In this document: positions 22,601-33,715 of the stretch, piece by piece
How the letters are laid out: each line of letters begins with the position of its first letter
Position numbering within the stretch: the first letter of the stretch is position 1
Assembly (NCBI GenBank): GCA_035610365.1
Contig: CM069432.1
Location: 230,848,532 to 230,912,531, forward strand
Direction of reading: 5' to 3'
DNA from: Aquatica leii
Lineage: Eukaryota; Arthropoda; Insecta; Coleoptera; Lampyridae
Length of the DNA stretch: 64,000 bases
Notes under the pieces: generated by a model
Databases searched by the model: none
The model's input: only the letters and a program-made list of their open reading frames with translations
What the model was told of the DNA's origin: nothing
Program-made: the position numbers and the translations under genes

Positions 22601-24939
22601 GAAAGGAAGATAATCGAGAAGCAAACAGAACTATAATTTAGACGCCTTTCTAATCAAATCAAAGTTTTATTAAAGCAGAATATTTAAGTACTTACATTTG
22701 TTTACTTTGATAGTCGCAAAGTAACTTTTTCTTAAGTTTTTTACATTTTGCTAGCGTCTAGGAGTAATATCTTTTTATATAAACTGTATAACTTTTGGCG
22801 ACAATAATAAATAAACGGTAAAGAAAATCTTCAATACTTCTAAAAATATTTTAGTCTTTATGCGACATCAAAAATGTAATTAGTATTTATGTTAACGGCA
22901 TGTTTATATTTCAATGCAAATCAATTTTGCACATAAAAATTAAAAACAATTTTTAACCAAACAATTAAAATGTTCAAATATTAATAATAATTTGTTTTTT
23001 TCTAAAAGTGTATTTATTATTAGAAATATTTAATAAGACAGGTTTTATTACCTTAAAAAAACATTAACTATTTTTTGAAACAAAAGAAAATACCTGTAAT
23101 TAATTGCATTAATTGTAAATGTTTGTTAAAGAATTAGTAGTAATCTGGTTTTTAAAAGACGTATAAAATTGCCTTTACTAAAATTGTCACTAAATCAATA
23201 TAAATGAATAAAATTTTTTACAATTATACTACAATAGTATTTATAAAAATTTTTTTTAATTAACACTTTCTTACTCATATTTGCATTAATTTTAGAATTT
23301 GTTATCTCGTATTTATTTTTGCATAAATATTCGACATATAAGACTTAAAATGATTAAATATCTAATCTATCGCCCACAATATTTAGAGATTAAAACTACG
23401 ATTTATAGTAAATAAACAAAATCAGAAGTTTAAAATGACACTAACAACACTAATCATAATTAGAAGAACAAGTATTACGTATACATATTATAACCTCTTG
23501 GTAAACAAATATTAATCTAACATTACGCAACTAACTTTTACTTAACATTGTAGGTAATAAATCCTCCCGCACTACAATATTTAAAAACACAATAAATAAG
23601 TAATAATTCAAAACTTTACGCAACTTAATAGGATAATGTTATTGTCTCAGACGATTTCTTTGTCGAAAATATCGGAAAAAACTAGTCAAACGTGTATTTT
23701 TTAATTACAAAATTATACATTTTGAGAATCATTTAATCTACATGAAATATTGATTGTTGTAATAGGCATACCAACTTTAATTTTAAAATTATGCAAAATC
23801 ATTTTAGTAGTAAGAATGGTGACTCAACGTCACATTTCATTCAATGTTTCAAGAGGTCAGGTCGTTTACAAACAAGTAGATATGAAAGCAGCTTTCACGC
23901 GAAAGAGATTAAAAAAAAACTGTTGTAATGTACACTTTTGTTTTAATTCTTGGCATTAATTTTCAATAAGAATTTATTGGCAACAATAACAAATACTTGA
24001 ATTGCACTCAGACAAAATCCGTTAAACGATTACACGATATCGTTTTTTAATGATCAATTTTTTATTTGTCGTTAAGTTGGGAAAAGCCGTGACTAGCGCC
24101 TGATTGTCGCAATCGTAGTTAATTTATTAACTCTAACATATATAAGTAATTCTTTAGAAAAGTGTGTCACCAGTTTTGTGTATTTTCTTTTAATTAAACT
24201 CGAAAAAAAAACTGGTATTCAACATGCATTACTTACTGTTATAGCTGATGAAAGTGAGTTCTACGAATATTTAGATTAAATTATTTGTTACGTTAGATCA
24301 TCATAAATTTAACGTTATTAAACGTACAACGTATAAAAATCGAAAGCTTAACTAACGCCTTCGGTAACTACAGTAAGTTTCATGTTTTATTATAGAGGTT
24401 GTTTATTACATGATCTATAAACGTTTAAATATTTTTTTTACTAACTAAAATATTTTTTTTTAAGATAAAACATTGTCTTAACAGATTATTGCCCAAAGTA
24501 TAAATTCTTTTTCGTACGCATACAAAAACTCATCAACAAATTTAAAAAATTAGTAATATAAAAGAAGCAAAACTAACGGATCTGTTTTAAACGTCGACTA
24601 TAGTAATCAAATCTATGTTATTTTCTAAATATATTTGATATTGTCAATTGACATGTATACTTACAAGAAGAGATCGGTCTTGACAAGTAATAACAATATG
24701 CATAACCAATGAAAAAAATAGATATCTGTGTATTACCAATCTATAAAAAAATACTTACGTAGGAAATCTCAGAGAAACAAATAAACTTCAATCATCTAAG
24801 TTATGCCCACGTGCTAACAGAAAAGAAATTAAAACTCAAACAAATGTTAGTAACATTAAACAAAAAATCGAAAAAAGTGGGTTAAAAATTGAATTGAACT
24901 CAAGTAAAGACAAAAGAATGTGCAATCATTCAAATAGAG
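19611..24939. other. long AT-rich stretch, no recognised gene
   Basis: I see no domain, RNA gene or long repeat. Frames such as 19736-20020, 20063-20320 and 21692-21874 on the minus strand have less extreme composition but no motif I know. A short GC-richer patch near 22165-22300 contains the palindrome CACACGCGTGTG (about 22225). It may be a conserved non-coding element, but nothing proves it. Confidence 0.45.
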
Positions 24940-25740
24940 ATGATTAGATTAGATTAAATTCTGATTGCCTATACCTGGCTTTAGGCTTATTGTACTGTCG
25001 GGCGAATTCAAGTCGACAGGGTTTCCGTGTTTTTTATTATACTTGCGCTGATCCTTATTAGCCTGTGGTTGTCAATAGTGGTAAAGTTTCAATATAACTG
25101 GTGTCTTTCGCGGTCTAATACTAGGCATTCAGAGAGGATATGATATGCTGTTTCATCTTCCTCTTGACAAAGTCTGGGAACTGGTTCATCTTTATAGATG
25201 TTACTCTTTTGCATCAATTTTCTAAAACTTGCTTGATATGAGTTCTGTTCAGTTTGCGAGTTTAGAATTTTTAGCAATCTTTTGCAATGTGTTGCTTTAT
25301 TGCAGTTTTCCCAATTCCTCTGATGGGTGGTATTAACCTAACCATTAATGGCCCAGCGGGTTTGATTTTTCTGTATGTTTATACCAGATTCTGGACTTGT
25401 CATAGCTTTGCGGGCTGTTTCTTTTGCGACACCACGGTGAGTTGGGATCCAGCAGAATCTTACTGGGTTCTTTTGGCCTAAGGTTTGCAGTTTAAATTTA
25501 TATTCATTACGTTCAACGCTTTTAGTGCTGCTTGACTGTTCCTTTTCTATACTGATGTTTACGCAATATGTGCTGTATATACCAAATCCAGAGCCCCCTT
25601 CAAATTTATATCCATTCGTGTAAAATATGATGTTTTTATTTGTTTGGATTGGTAATTGGTCCCAACCAATGTGAATTGTGTAGTTCTTTTCAAAATCAAA
25701 AGCTTTGTTTATTAAGTCAGAAACCATTTCTAGTATTAGG
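24940..25740 (-). mobile_element. non-LTR retrotransposon (LINE) 3' fragment: RNase H and zinc-knuckle tail
   Basis: The minus strand at 25338-25727 carries an RNase H-like domain: IIFYTNGYKFEGGSGFGIYS corresponds to the FYTDGSKxExGxGxGxYS of LINE RNase H (here Asp to Asn), and RFCWIPTHRGVAKETARKA matches the WIPgHxGvxGNExAD region with decay. At 25089-25277 the tail PRLCQEEDETAYHILSECLV fits the CxxCxxxxETxxHxLxxC motif that ends I/R1/Jockey-type LINEs. The element ends near 24940-24957 in GATTAGATTAGATTAAATTC, which on the coding strand is a short run of TAATC units, a usual type of LINE 3' tail. The reverse transcriptase is absent (5' truncated), and several breaks are present. Confidence 0.7.
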
Positions 25741-27299
25741 TTACTTATGTGTGATATAATCTGTAAGCTGCCATTCCGGTTTCACCGTCCAAGAAGATAT
25801 GCAGAAGTGTGTAACCTGCGTTGGAATTTGGTCGTAATTCTTTTGTAAAGACCCCGTATTCAGATTTATTTGGCTGAATTTTCTTTTATTTTATCGATTG
25901 ATTAGATCTGTGTAAGCATCGAAAACGTTTTACTCGTTATTTTATTACGTTTAATTTAAGTTGATTTGTATTTAATAGTTATTTCGCAATTATTATTGTT
26001 TTTTTTAAACGCATAAAGTTCCGTGGTTTTGATTTTGATTTAGTGTTTTTTACTTCTGGTTATCTCATTAGAATAACAACTCTATCTAATTTACGATTTC
26101 CTTTTTGGAAGGTAATTTGATCAATTTTCTTAGTATCTATACTTTTGTTTATGTTGAGTTCATTTGCGAGCTATTTGATAATTTAACAGAGTAAGCATTT
26201 TCCGTGGGAAGATTCTCTTTCTTTCGTGTGCGTACATGACATGACGCACGTGGTAAAAATATTTTTCATCTTTGTTAATTTACTTTGTTTAGTGTTCCAT
26301 CTTTTACAAAGATTTTACGGTGCAAGTTTAATGAATTAAGTGGGATTACGAGGTGTTATAAGGAGTAAAATTTTGATTTTGAGGGATCTTTTTGGTCGCA
26401 ATTAAGAAATACCGGGTACCGCGATGTAGTCAATTATTCGGGGTGTTTTACCCTACCGTTATGCAATACCGCGGAAGTTAAATAAATGGTGCCGTGAAAA
26501 TTAAGTGGTGTGATGGGAAATATTGGTTTTCCAAATTCGTAATTTTACGGTTTAATAAACTTCATGGTGTCCATAATAAAGCTCAAGTTTGAGTTGGATT
26601 TGTTTTTTTTTGATGTGTTGTGTTAAGAATCCAGTCTTCGCTTTTGTGCGGATTTCAATTCAGTAGTAAAATAAATCTTCCGCCATCATTCCATTGTTTG
26701 GGGGTCCCACCGAACCTTCGATCGACTACAGAACACCTAGACCGTCCCGGGGTCGATCTAAACTCGAAAGCTTCTGGAACCGCTGTGCCCGGCAGTTTAC
26801 CTGGAGTATACAATTGAGTCAAGGTATTTATTGAATTTGATATTATCGTGAAGTGAACCGCGATCGATATGATTTAAAAGCTTTGAATTTGAGCCGACTT
26901 ATTTACGGCTAAGTTTACACATTTCAAGAAACACTTGAATGTGTTAAGTTTGCGTGAATTTCGCTTTAATTAATTAATTTTGTTCTGTGTGTTGTAAAAG
27001 TAAGCCGTATTCATGCATGAAAGATAATGTAACGAAATGTAACATGTAATTTTTTTTGTTGTTGTCAACGCTGAGTTCGAAAACAAAGTTTCGGACGTCT
27101 ATTTTATGACTTTTGTATTTTTTTTGTTGTTTGTTGTTAAATTTACGGATTAAGTATGCGGTCAAGGCCTTGAATTTTATTTTTATTTGTTTTTGAACAA
27201 GTTGACGCTTTATTTTTTTTTAAATATTAATTTTTATATTCAGTTTGTGAATTTTTTGTCTTGTTTATTATTTCTTTTATGATTTTTATTCAAGTTTGT
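25741..27299. other. GC-richer unassigned stretch, possibly LTR-element leader
   Basis: The DNA at 26380-26830 is richer in G+C than its surroundings and includes TGGTGCCGTGAAAATT (about 26488), which looks like a tRNA primer-binding site. A 65-codon plus-strand frame (26620-26817) has no recognisable domain. It may be the leader of an LTR element of uncertain family; I found no matching LTR pair. Confidence 0.25.
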
Positions 27300-28420
27300 T
27301 TGATTATAATGTTTTTTTGTTCAGTACAACATCCAAACATTATAATGTTTCTTGTCACTTCTATTACGGTTTACACGCCTTCGGCCTAGGCAACTTTGTA
27401 TACTTCAATATTAAGAGCATTTATGAGTCGTGCGCAAATTCAAAATTCACATGTCTTTAAATAAATATCTAATAAAAATGCCATTCTGTCGCGGGTACTC
27501 GTTCAGTACAAACGGTGCCGAATATCAATAGATGTAAATTATCGCCTTTGGCGGATTAGATTATTAGCATTTGCTCTCTATTATTTTATCTGACGCCAGT
27601 TGACCACTGGTAAGCAAAGTCTTTTTTTTTGATCAAACGCATAGCTCATAAATACCTCTTGCAGGCTTCACCCCTATTGTTTTTGCCATCATATCAGCCT
27701 CTAGTCGAGATAGAAATACTGGCACGATTAGACACCCTTGGCCGAAGTTAAGTGTGAGCAGTAGTGGAAGCTAAGCCGCTGCCAGTGGACGCCACCCACG
27801 CAAATAGCCAAGTAACGCGCTGCTGCTTCAGCACACTATTGATTAATGCATTTATACTTAATACGAGAATAGGTAAATCAGTTTATAATAATATATGTGA
27901 AATCTAACAATTGATAAGGAGACAATACAATTAAGTTTCATATATTTTTTTTTATTGTTAATTTTTTCAATTATATCTTTGTAAAGTGTGGAGAAGTCCT
28001 TTTATTGTTATTTCTTTTTATATCTAACAAAGTCAATGAATATCTTCCGTTCCAGTTCGGACATAACTGGATGGCGCCCAACGGTAATTAGGGTGATTGA
28101 GTTAGACATCCATACTTTAATGTAAAAAGAACCACGACAGCCTATACGACGTAAAGTAGCCGCGCGGTGTCAACAAAACACGTTACATGATATTCATTTT
28201 ATTATTTTATTAATTCAATAAATGTTAAATTGTTAAACTGTAAAGAGCTTTTACTCATTCAGCCGCCGCGAACGTAAATTTTTAAGTACATTTCAGAGTT
28301 TAGCAAGTTACAACTCGAGGTAAGTCCAGGGATTGTAACCAACCAGATGAGCTTCTGGGTTATCAGGGGTCCGGAAGCTTTTATCATCGTGTCCTTGATT
28401 GGCGCCCTAACCGATTTTGA
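27300..28420 (+). mobile_element. probable LTR-retrotransposon fossil, LTR plus primer-binding-site region
   Basis: At 28073-28084 the sequence TGGCGCCCAACG is of the kind used as a primer-binding site by gypsy-group elements (tRNA-Lys-like, TGGCGCCC...). The 500-700 bases upstream are GC-richer than the flanks and could be the LTR. A second similar motif, TGGCGCCCTAACC, lies at about 28400-28412. No coding part and no second LTR were recognised, so only the 5' part, if anything, remains. The limits are guesses. Confidence 0.35.
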
Positions 28421-28929
28421 GTTTTTACCCTTTTATTTCGATTTTATAGTCAATCTCGTTTCCAAGTAATCACGGATTTAAAATATAACCCACCCCGTCT
28501 CCACTGAGCAGCGGCACAACATCGTTTATGTTACCTCCTTTCAGGCAGTGACATTGTTCCAACTTTTGCATGTAACAAGTGGTAGATTCAAATAGGGAAC
28601 AATAAAATAAAAAAAGCTCTACGTATTTAGAATAGAAAATAATACTAAGAAAAAAAATCAAGCTCAGGAAACAAAAATGTGAGTCATACAATCATAGTTC
28701 ACTTGGAAAACTAAGTTTTATAATGAAAGTCAAGAACATCCTAATATGCGCTATGTGGTGGAAAATTGAATGACGACAAAAAAAATGTAAATATATTCAA
28801 AATAACTCAAAGTGCAACGACTAATTTCCCTACAAGACAAAAAACTGACATTTACGAGAACAAACAAACTTAATTGTACATCCAGCAAAACTAAAACGGT
28901 TATTTACTGAACACATCGCTAGAGAAAAC

Positions 28930-29135
28930 AAAAACAAATGGCATAAACAAACCTTGATTTAAAGGTATAAACCTCACAGACTAGTGAGACAACCCGGATT
29001 GATATGGATTGATGCCATAAAACTAACAGGGCCTTGCACTAGATCAGAAGAGCAATCAATAGACAATCGTGGAATATAAAACTAGGACATTTATCAAAAC
29101 ATAGATATGAGACTAGCAAAAGAAGAAGAAATATA
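28930..29135 (+). mobile_element. RTE-like LINE 3' fragment
   Basis: The plus strand at about 28975-29075 reads RLVRQPGLIWIDAIKLTGPC, resembling the C-terminal GRPxxRWxDDIKKxxG segment of RTE-type endonuclease-reverse transcriptases. It is followed after about 60 bases by the AAG-rich tail AAAAGAAGAAGAAATA at about 29118. Only about 100-200 bases remain. Confidence 0.4.
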
Positions 29136-29310
29136 AACGTAACAAACTACATGTAGATAGTTGTATAAAATTATTTTAATAATTTAGATTCACCGTATAG
29201 CCGGACGATGGAGTAAATTGGCACTGCGGAAAATTTACTAGGACCGGCAACAACGGTTGTAGAATGTCTATACTGTGCTTGCATTGTTGTTAGTATTAGT
29301 CTTACTCAAA

Positions 29311-30973
29311 ATGGCTATGGAAGAGCGTGCCGGTCCCTCTGGTAGTTCTACATTGGAGTTATTGTGGCTTGGTCGATAGTGCTATTAGAAAAGTTATAAA
29401 CTTTGTAGATGAGGAAAATTTGAACCTTAATGAAGAGGAAAAGCCATTTCAAGACAGCGGAAGCGAGTACTCACTTGCGTTAAAAAGTGAAAGTGTTAGT
29501 TCTAAAGTCTCTTCGATTAACGAAAATTACGAGCCCAAACAATTATACAAAATGAGGAACTAGAACATTTAAAAGCTATTTTGCAGCCAAGTGAAGAGAT
29601 AATTTTTTGAACCAAGAAGAATTTGTCCCTCGAGTACACGAATTTGACCTAAGTGAAAGTGGTTTCAAGAGTGATAGCTTGACTCCGGATTCAAAACATG
29701 TAGCCTGTTTTCGGAAGAAATAGTAAGTATAATTGTGATAGAAACGAACAGCTATGCGGCCCAACGGAAAACTAACAACTAGAAAGATGTTAATGTTCTA
29801 AAAACGTATGTTATTCTTGCAATAACTATGTTAATGTCACGCGTCAAAAAACTTGAAATGAATGAGTACTGGATAATTTCTTGCATACCTCGATCTTTCA
29901 ACAAAAAATGTCAAGAGACAAATATTTTCGAATTCCACGTTATTTGCACTTTTGTAATAACGAAGAACAGCCGCTGAACGATCCTCTTTATAAAATTGAG
30001 CATGTATTGCAGAAATTAAAAATAAAGTTTCAGTGCCACTTTTATCCTTTCCAGAAATTAGTTATTGATGAAAGTAAAACTAAAAGACATCGTTTTGGTA
30101 TTAAATATATATACGTTCTTTGTGATTATAAAACGTGCATTATCAGGGTGTTACAGGAGCAATTGTTGTTAAACTATCAAGCCCTTATTTAAATAAAGGG
30201 CATTGATTGTTCACTGATAATTTTTATACAAGCTCTAAACTGTCAAATTGTCTGTTCCAATACAAAACGAATTCTTGCGACACAGTGCGACAAAACCGAA
30301 AACCAATGCCATTGTTGGAGAAGAAGCTAAAAACTGGCGAAGTTGACTGGAGAAGCAACGAAACTATGTTGGAGCTAAAATGGAAAGACCGTAGGGATGT
30401 CGTAGAATAATCAGGATTACAAAGGAACATATAAAGAAACCTTAATGCGTTGTAGAGTACAATAGATATGGGTGCCATCGACAGGTTGGACATGATGACC
30501 AGTAACATTGATTGCACTTGCAGATCAATAAAATAGCGTGTAAAGTTATTCTTTCATTCGCTGGATGTTACTTTACTAAACGCCTACGAAATGTTTTTAA
30601 AGCAACATCCAGAAAAGGTTCCATTTGCAAAGTTTCATTTAGAAGTTATTCGGCAGTTGTTTGAAAGGTATTTTGAAGCATTAAATTTGGCAATCAACGT
30701 TTCTAATAATAGCATTTTTTTAGATATTCATCGACTGAAGCAAAGTCAGTTCATTTTGATCAGGGGAATACAAGACAAACAGAACGGCATTTTTCAGAAT
30801 TGGTTCCAATGAAAAAGGGAAAGAAAAGTGCCGCTAGGCGATCCAGAGAGTGCTCCCAAACTAAGACAGGAACAAAGAAAAGAAAGGAGAGTAGCTACAT
30901 GTGTAGAGAATGTGACGTTGGGCTATGTGCAGTGTCCTGTTTTAATATTTATCACCAAGTAGCAGACTTTTAA
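29311..30973 (+). pseudogene. piggyBac (PGBD4-like) transposase relic, copy 2
   Basis: It begins at ATG 29311 (MAMEERAGPSGSS), followed by a frame change and an acidic region. At 29881-30192 the core reads MSRDKYFRIPRYLHFCNNEE, VIDESKTKRHRFGIKYIYV (first catalytic Asp) and LCDYKT. After another break 30207-30410 gives MFTDNFYTSSKLSNCLF (second Asp) and KTGEVDWRSNETMLELKWKD. The third acidic block is scrambled near 30450. The C-terminus (30820-30973) ends SSYMCRECDVGLCAVSCFNI and YHQVADF, which retains the Cys-rich zinc-binding tail of PGBD4-like proteins. It carries at least five breaks. It differs from the piggyBac relic at 15480-18334, so it belongs to another subfamily. Confidence 0.8.
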
Positions 30974-31213
30974 AAGTACTCTTGCTCCATTGTTTTTAGT
31001 TCTATTTTCTTTTTGAAATTTTGTTCTGAGTTTTTTTATTATATATTTAGCATTTATATATTTGGTTTTTATTATAAAATAAAGTTTTATCGCTGTATTG
31101 TTCCGTGTCTTACTGTTTTGTTTAACATTTAATATGGTGACGTATATACACGTCATCCGGCGCTGAGACTATGCAAAATGTGCCGGCGGTAGCGATACTA
31201 CTACTATAAAAAG

Positions 31214-31233
31214 CTCCGTCCTGAAAGGATTAA
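31214..31233 (+). repeat. piggyBac copy 2 right end with TTAA target
   Basis: CTCCGTCCTGAAAGGA is followed directly by TTAA (31230-31233). Read inward this is TTAA-TCCTTTCAGGACGGAG, a typical piggyBac terminal repeat next to its TTAA target. The equivalent left end was not found upstream of 29311. Confidence 0.65.
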
Positions 31234-31570
31234 AGAAAGCACACAAAAATTAAACAAATAAAAAAACAACAGATTTTTAAAATTATTATTAAAGTGGAAA
31301 AAGGAATAAAATAGATGTAATTTTTTTGTCTGCGTACTTGCTAGAAAAATGATACTGTTTAACCAAAGGTCGTGAAGAAAAGTGGGACTTTTCTTGTTAA
31401 CAACACTTTTTTTCACTATTTTAATTAGCAACAGTTTTTTTTATTCATTTTATTTACTGGCGTAAATTGTAATTGAATTTGTTAACTTATATTAAATATT
31501 ACATTAGAATATGAGGAAACTGATCGCAACTCAGACATTGACAAATTATAATTTATTACTTCGCTTGCTC

Positions 31571-32481
31571 CTACTGTTGATGTGGCCGTTTGAAGGTCAA
31601 ACTATTAAAAAAAAATTTTGAAATATCTTCGACATAGGCTTCTGCAAAAACACTACTACACCAGCTGCTGTGTCTCTTTAAAACGTGAATGTCACCTTCG
31701 CTGTTGGCCAAAAAGGTCGCTGACATCTTTCCAAAACAATGGCTTGCGAAACTGTTTGGTTCCGGTAGCAAGAGTTTTTGGTAAATCGTAGGTGTTTATA
31801 CTAAATGGTTCCTCTATGCATTTGCCCTCTATAAAATATAAATAGTCTGCAATAGTCTACATTTTTTGGTCTCAAATTCAAATACTTCTTGTAAAGCTCA
31901 ATTCAGTTTACTCTACTTTCCAATGTAACTGTAAAGGCTTTTTTCTTTATTTTTGTTTCATATAATGTTATGACCAAAACACGCCCGCAATCTTTTACAT
32001 CTACTTTTAGTAAACGTAATTCAAGCGCCCGACATGGTTCATGCAAACCAATTACCAATAGTATCTGCATAAAAAGAAAATTGGCTTCAGGAGCTTTTTA
32101 TAGAAGCTTCTTCTCATTACTAATTGACAGAACTTTTTCTTGCAATATAACCGTCATTTTGACGTTTCACATACCAGCAATTTTGTATATGCAGAAATAT
32201 TCACATTTTTATTTATTTGGAAAGTACTTCTCAGCATCGAGTACACTGACCGTAGTGTAGAAGCTTTAAAAGTTATTACTTAATGATGTTTAAAAATCAA
32301 TGCTAGTAAATCTTATACAGAATTAGAATATCTTCATTTGCCTCTCCAATTTTTTTCATTTCTCCATCCACAGAACTGTTAGTAAGTTTTATCGTACGTA
32401 ACTTTGGATTGTATAGGTAATAAACTCTGCTTCTAATATCAATTGTAAAATTTCTTCATTATTCTCGTTTGATTCACTCAT
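31571..32481 (-). pseudogene. Crypton-type tyrosine recombinase relic
   Basis: The start is ATG 32481-32479 (MSESNENNEEILQLILEAE). Further along the minus strand I read APEANFLF...LLVIGLHEPCRALELRLL, which matches the catalytic Arg I block (ALxxGxxGACRxxELxxL) of insect Crypton/YR proteins. Then KCIEEPFSINTYDLPKTLA and, in the frame 31571-31771, SHCFGKMSATFLANSEGDIH and VLKRHSSWCSSVFAEAYVED. In the family these are (Y)TGHCFRRxSATLLANxGxD and xLKRHGGWxSxxVAEGYIED. The HxxR Arg is Gly here; the His/Trp and the Tyr nucleophile are kept. Several stops and frame changes break it. Cryptons lack inverted repeats, so the element borders cannot be read. Confidence 0.72.
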
Positions 32482-32669
32482 TCTCGATTATGGTTTTTGT
32501 TTTTTTTGTAAACAAATACCGACATACCTTGATAACATATTATTATTCGTCGACACTCCTATAATATGATTATTTTTGTCAAGTAGACGAAAGAACAGCA
32601 TGATCTAGACGTTAAAAAAGTAAATTTACATGTTCGTGTCAATTTGCTCCACTAGTGAATTCAAACATT

Positions 32670-33600
32670 TACACTCACTACAAAACTATCACTTTTTTAA
32701 ATTTGTAGATCAGTATACTAATATTATTGTTAAAGTGTGATGGTTAAAATTATATAAACAAATAAATTATAATAATAACTACAATATAATATATTATATA
32801 GCGTATCGTCAAATTCACTATAACGTTAAATTGGATACGCAAATAATTGAGTAAAATAATACCTAAAAAAATAAGTTTAATGTTTTTTTAAACTTTAATT
32901 ATTATTTTTGAGAAAAGCACAAATCAATACTTACAAACATGAGAGTTAAATATAACATACGGTTTCAAGTTATATAATTCTATATAACATTAAAATTAAT
33001 TGGATTACAAGATTTTTTGAAACATCTGCAACATTAGTTTACGTCTTGTTTTAAATTTTACCATCACTGGGTTTGATAAATAATAATCTCAGATTATTCA
33101 TACTTCTAAGCGAGTTACTATTGACAAGAATTTACTTTAATGTCAATCTCAAGACAACTCAAGTATTTGTTTCATGAGTGGGCACTACCAAAATACTCAC
33201 ATTTTAAGAAATTATTTATAGAGAGTTATACTATCATCTTACAAAAAAATTGTTTATTATATAAGTTTGTATTGAATACATCGTTTTTATTAAACATTTA
33301 AGTAGGTAGTCAAATTTAATCATTCAAATGTCATTATGACGTGTGTGTTTGTGTATAAACAACTAAATAGTGTTGAAATCAATAAAATCAAATATTTTAT
33401 TCGATATTTACCTTACAATACCCACTAAATTTGTGTATAATGACACGTAATTAAATTTACAATTTTCGACTTTTTTTGACGTTTCCTTTAAAGCTCAATG
33501 TGAAACCTTTTTACCATACGCCTACTAGTCAGTAAAATTTACTATGAAATTGTTCCAATAATTTGATGTAAAAAATGTGTTTTCTTTCTCATTAAGTTAT
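32670..33600. other. AT-rich stretch with no recognised feature
   Basis: No coding motif, RNA gene or long repeat seen. Confidence 0.55.
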
Positions 33601-33609
33601 ATAAATTGT

Positions 33610-33715
33610 ATGCCACTGGAGTGCACCTCGTGACGTCAGACAGGAAGTGCCGACCTACACGGTGAGGAGCGGCCCGTGCCAATGCCGCGGCCCACTGCAA
33701 CCCACAACGTTGTTA
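33610..33715. promoter_or_regulatory. GC-rich islet with CRE- and ETS-like sites
   Basis: About 105 bases of roughly 60 % G+C in a very AT-rich region. It contains GTGACGTCAG (full CRE/ATF palindrome TGACGTCA), directly followed by ACAGGAAGTG (ETS/GABP type), and further on GAGGAGCGGCCCGTGCC and CCGCGGCCCACTGC. Such a cluster is compatible with a host promoter or enhancer, but no adjoining exon is recognisable. It could also be a fragment of an unidentified repeat. Confidence 0.35.

Noticed and set aside
29195-31233. 29195 as the left end of piggyBac copy 2
   Set aside because: The right end reads TTAA-TCCTTTCAGGACGG, but nothing near 29195 matches it, so I did not extend the element to that point.
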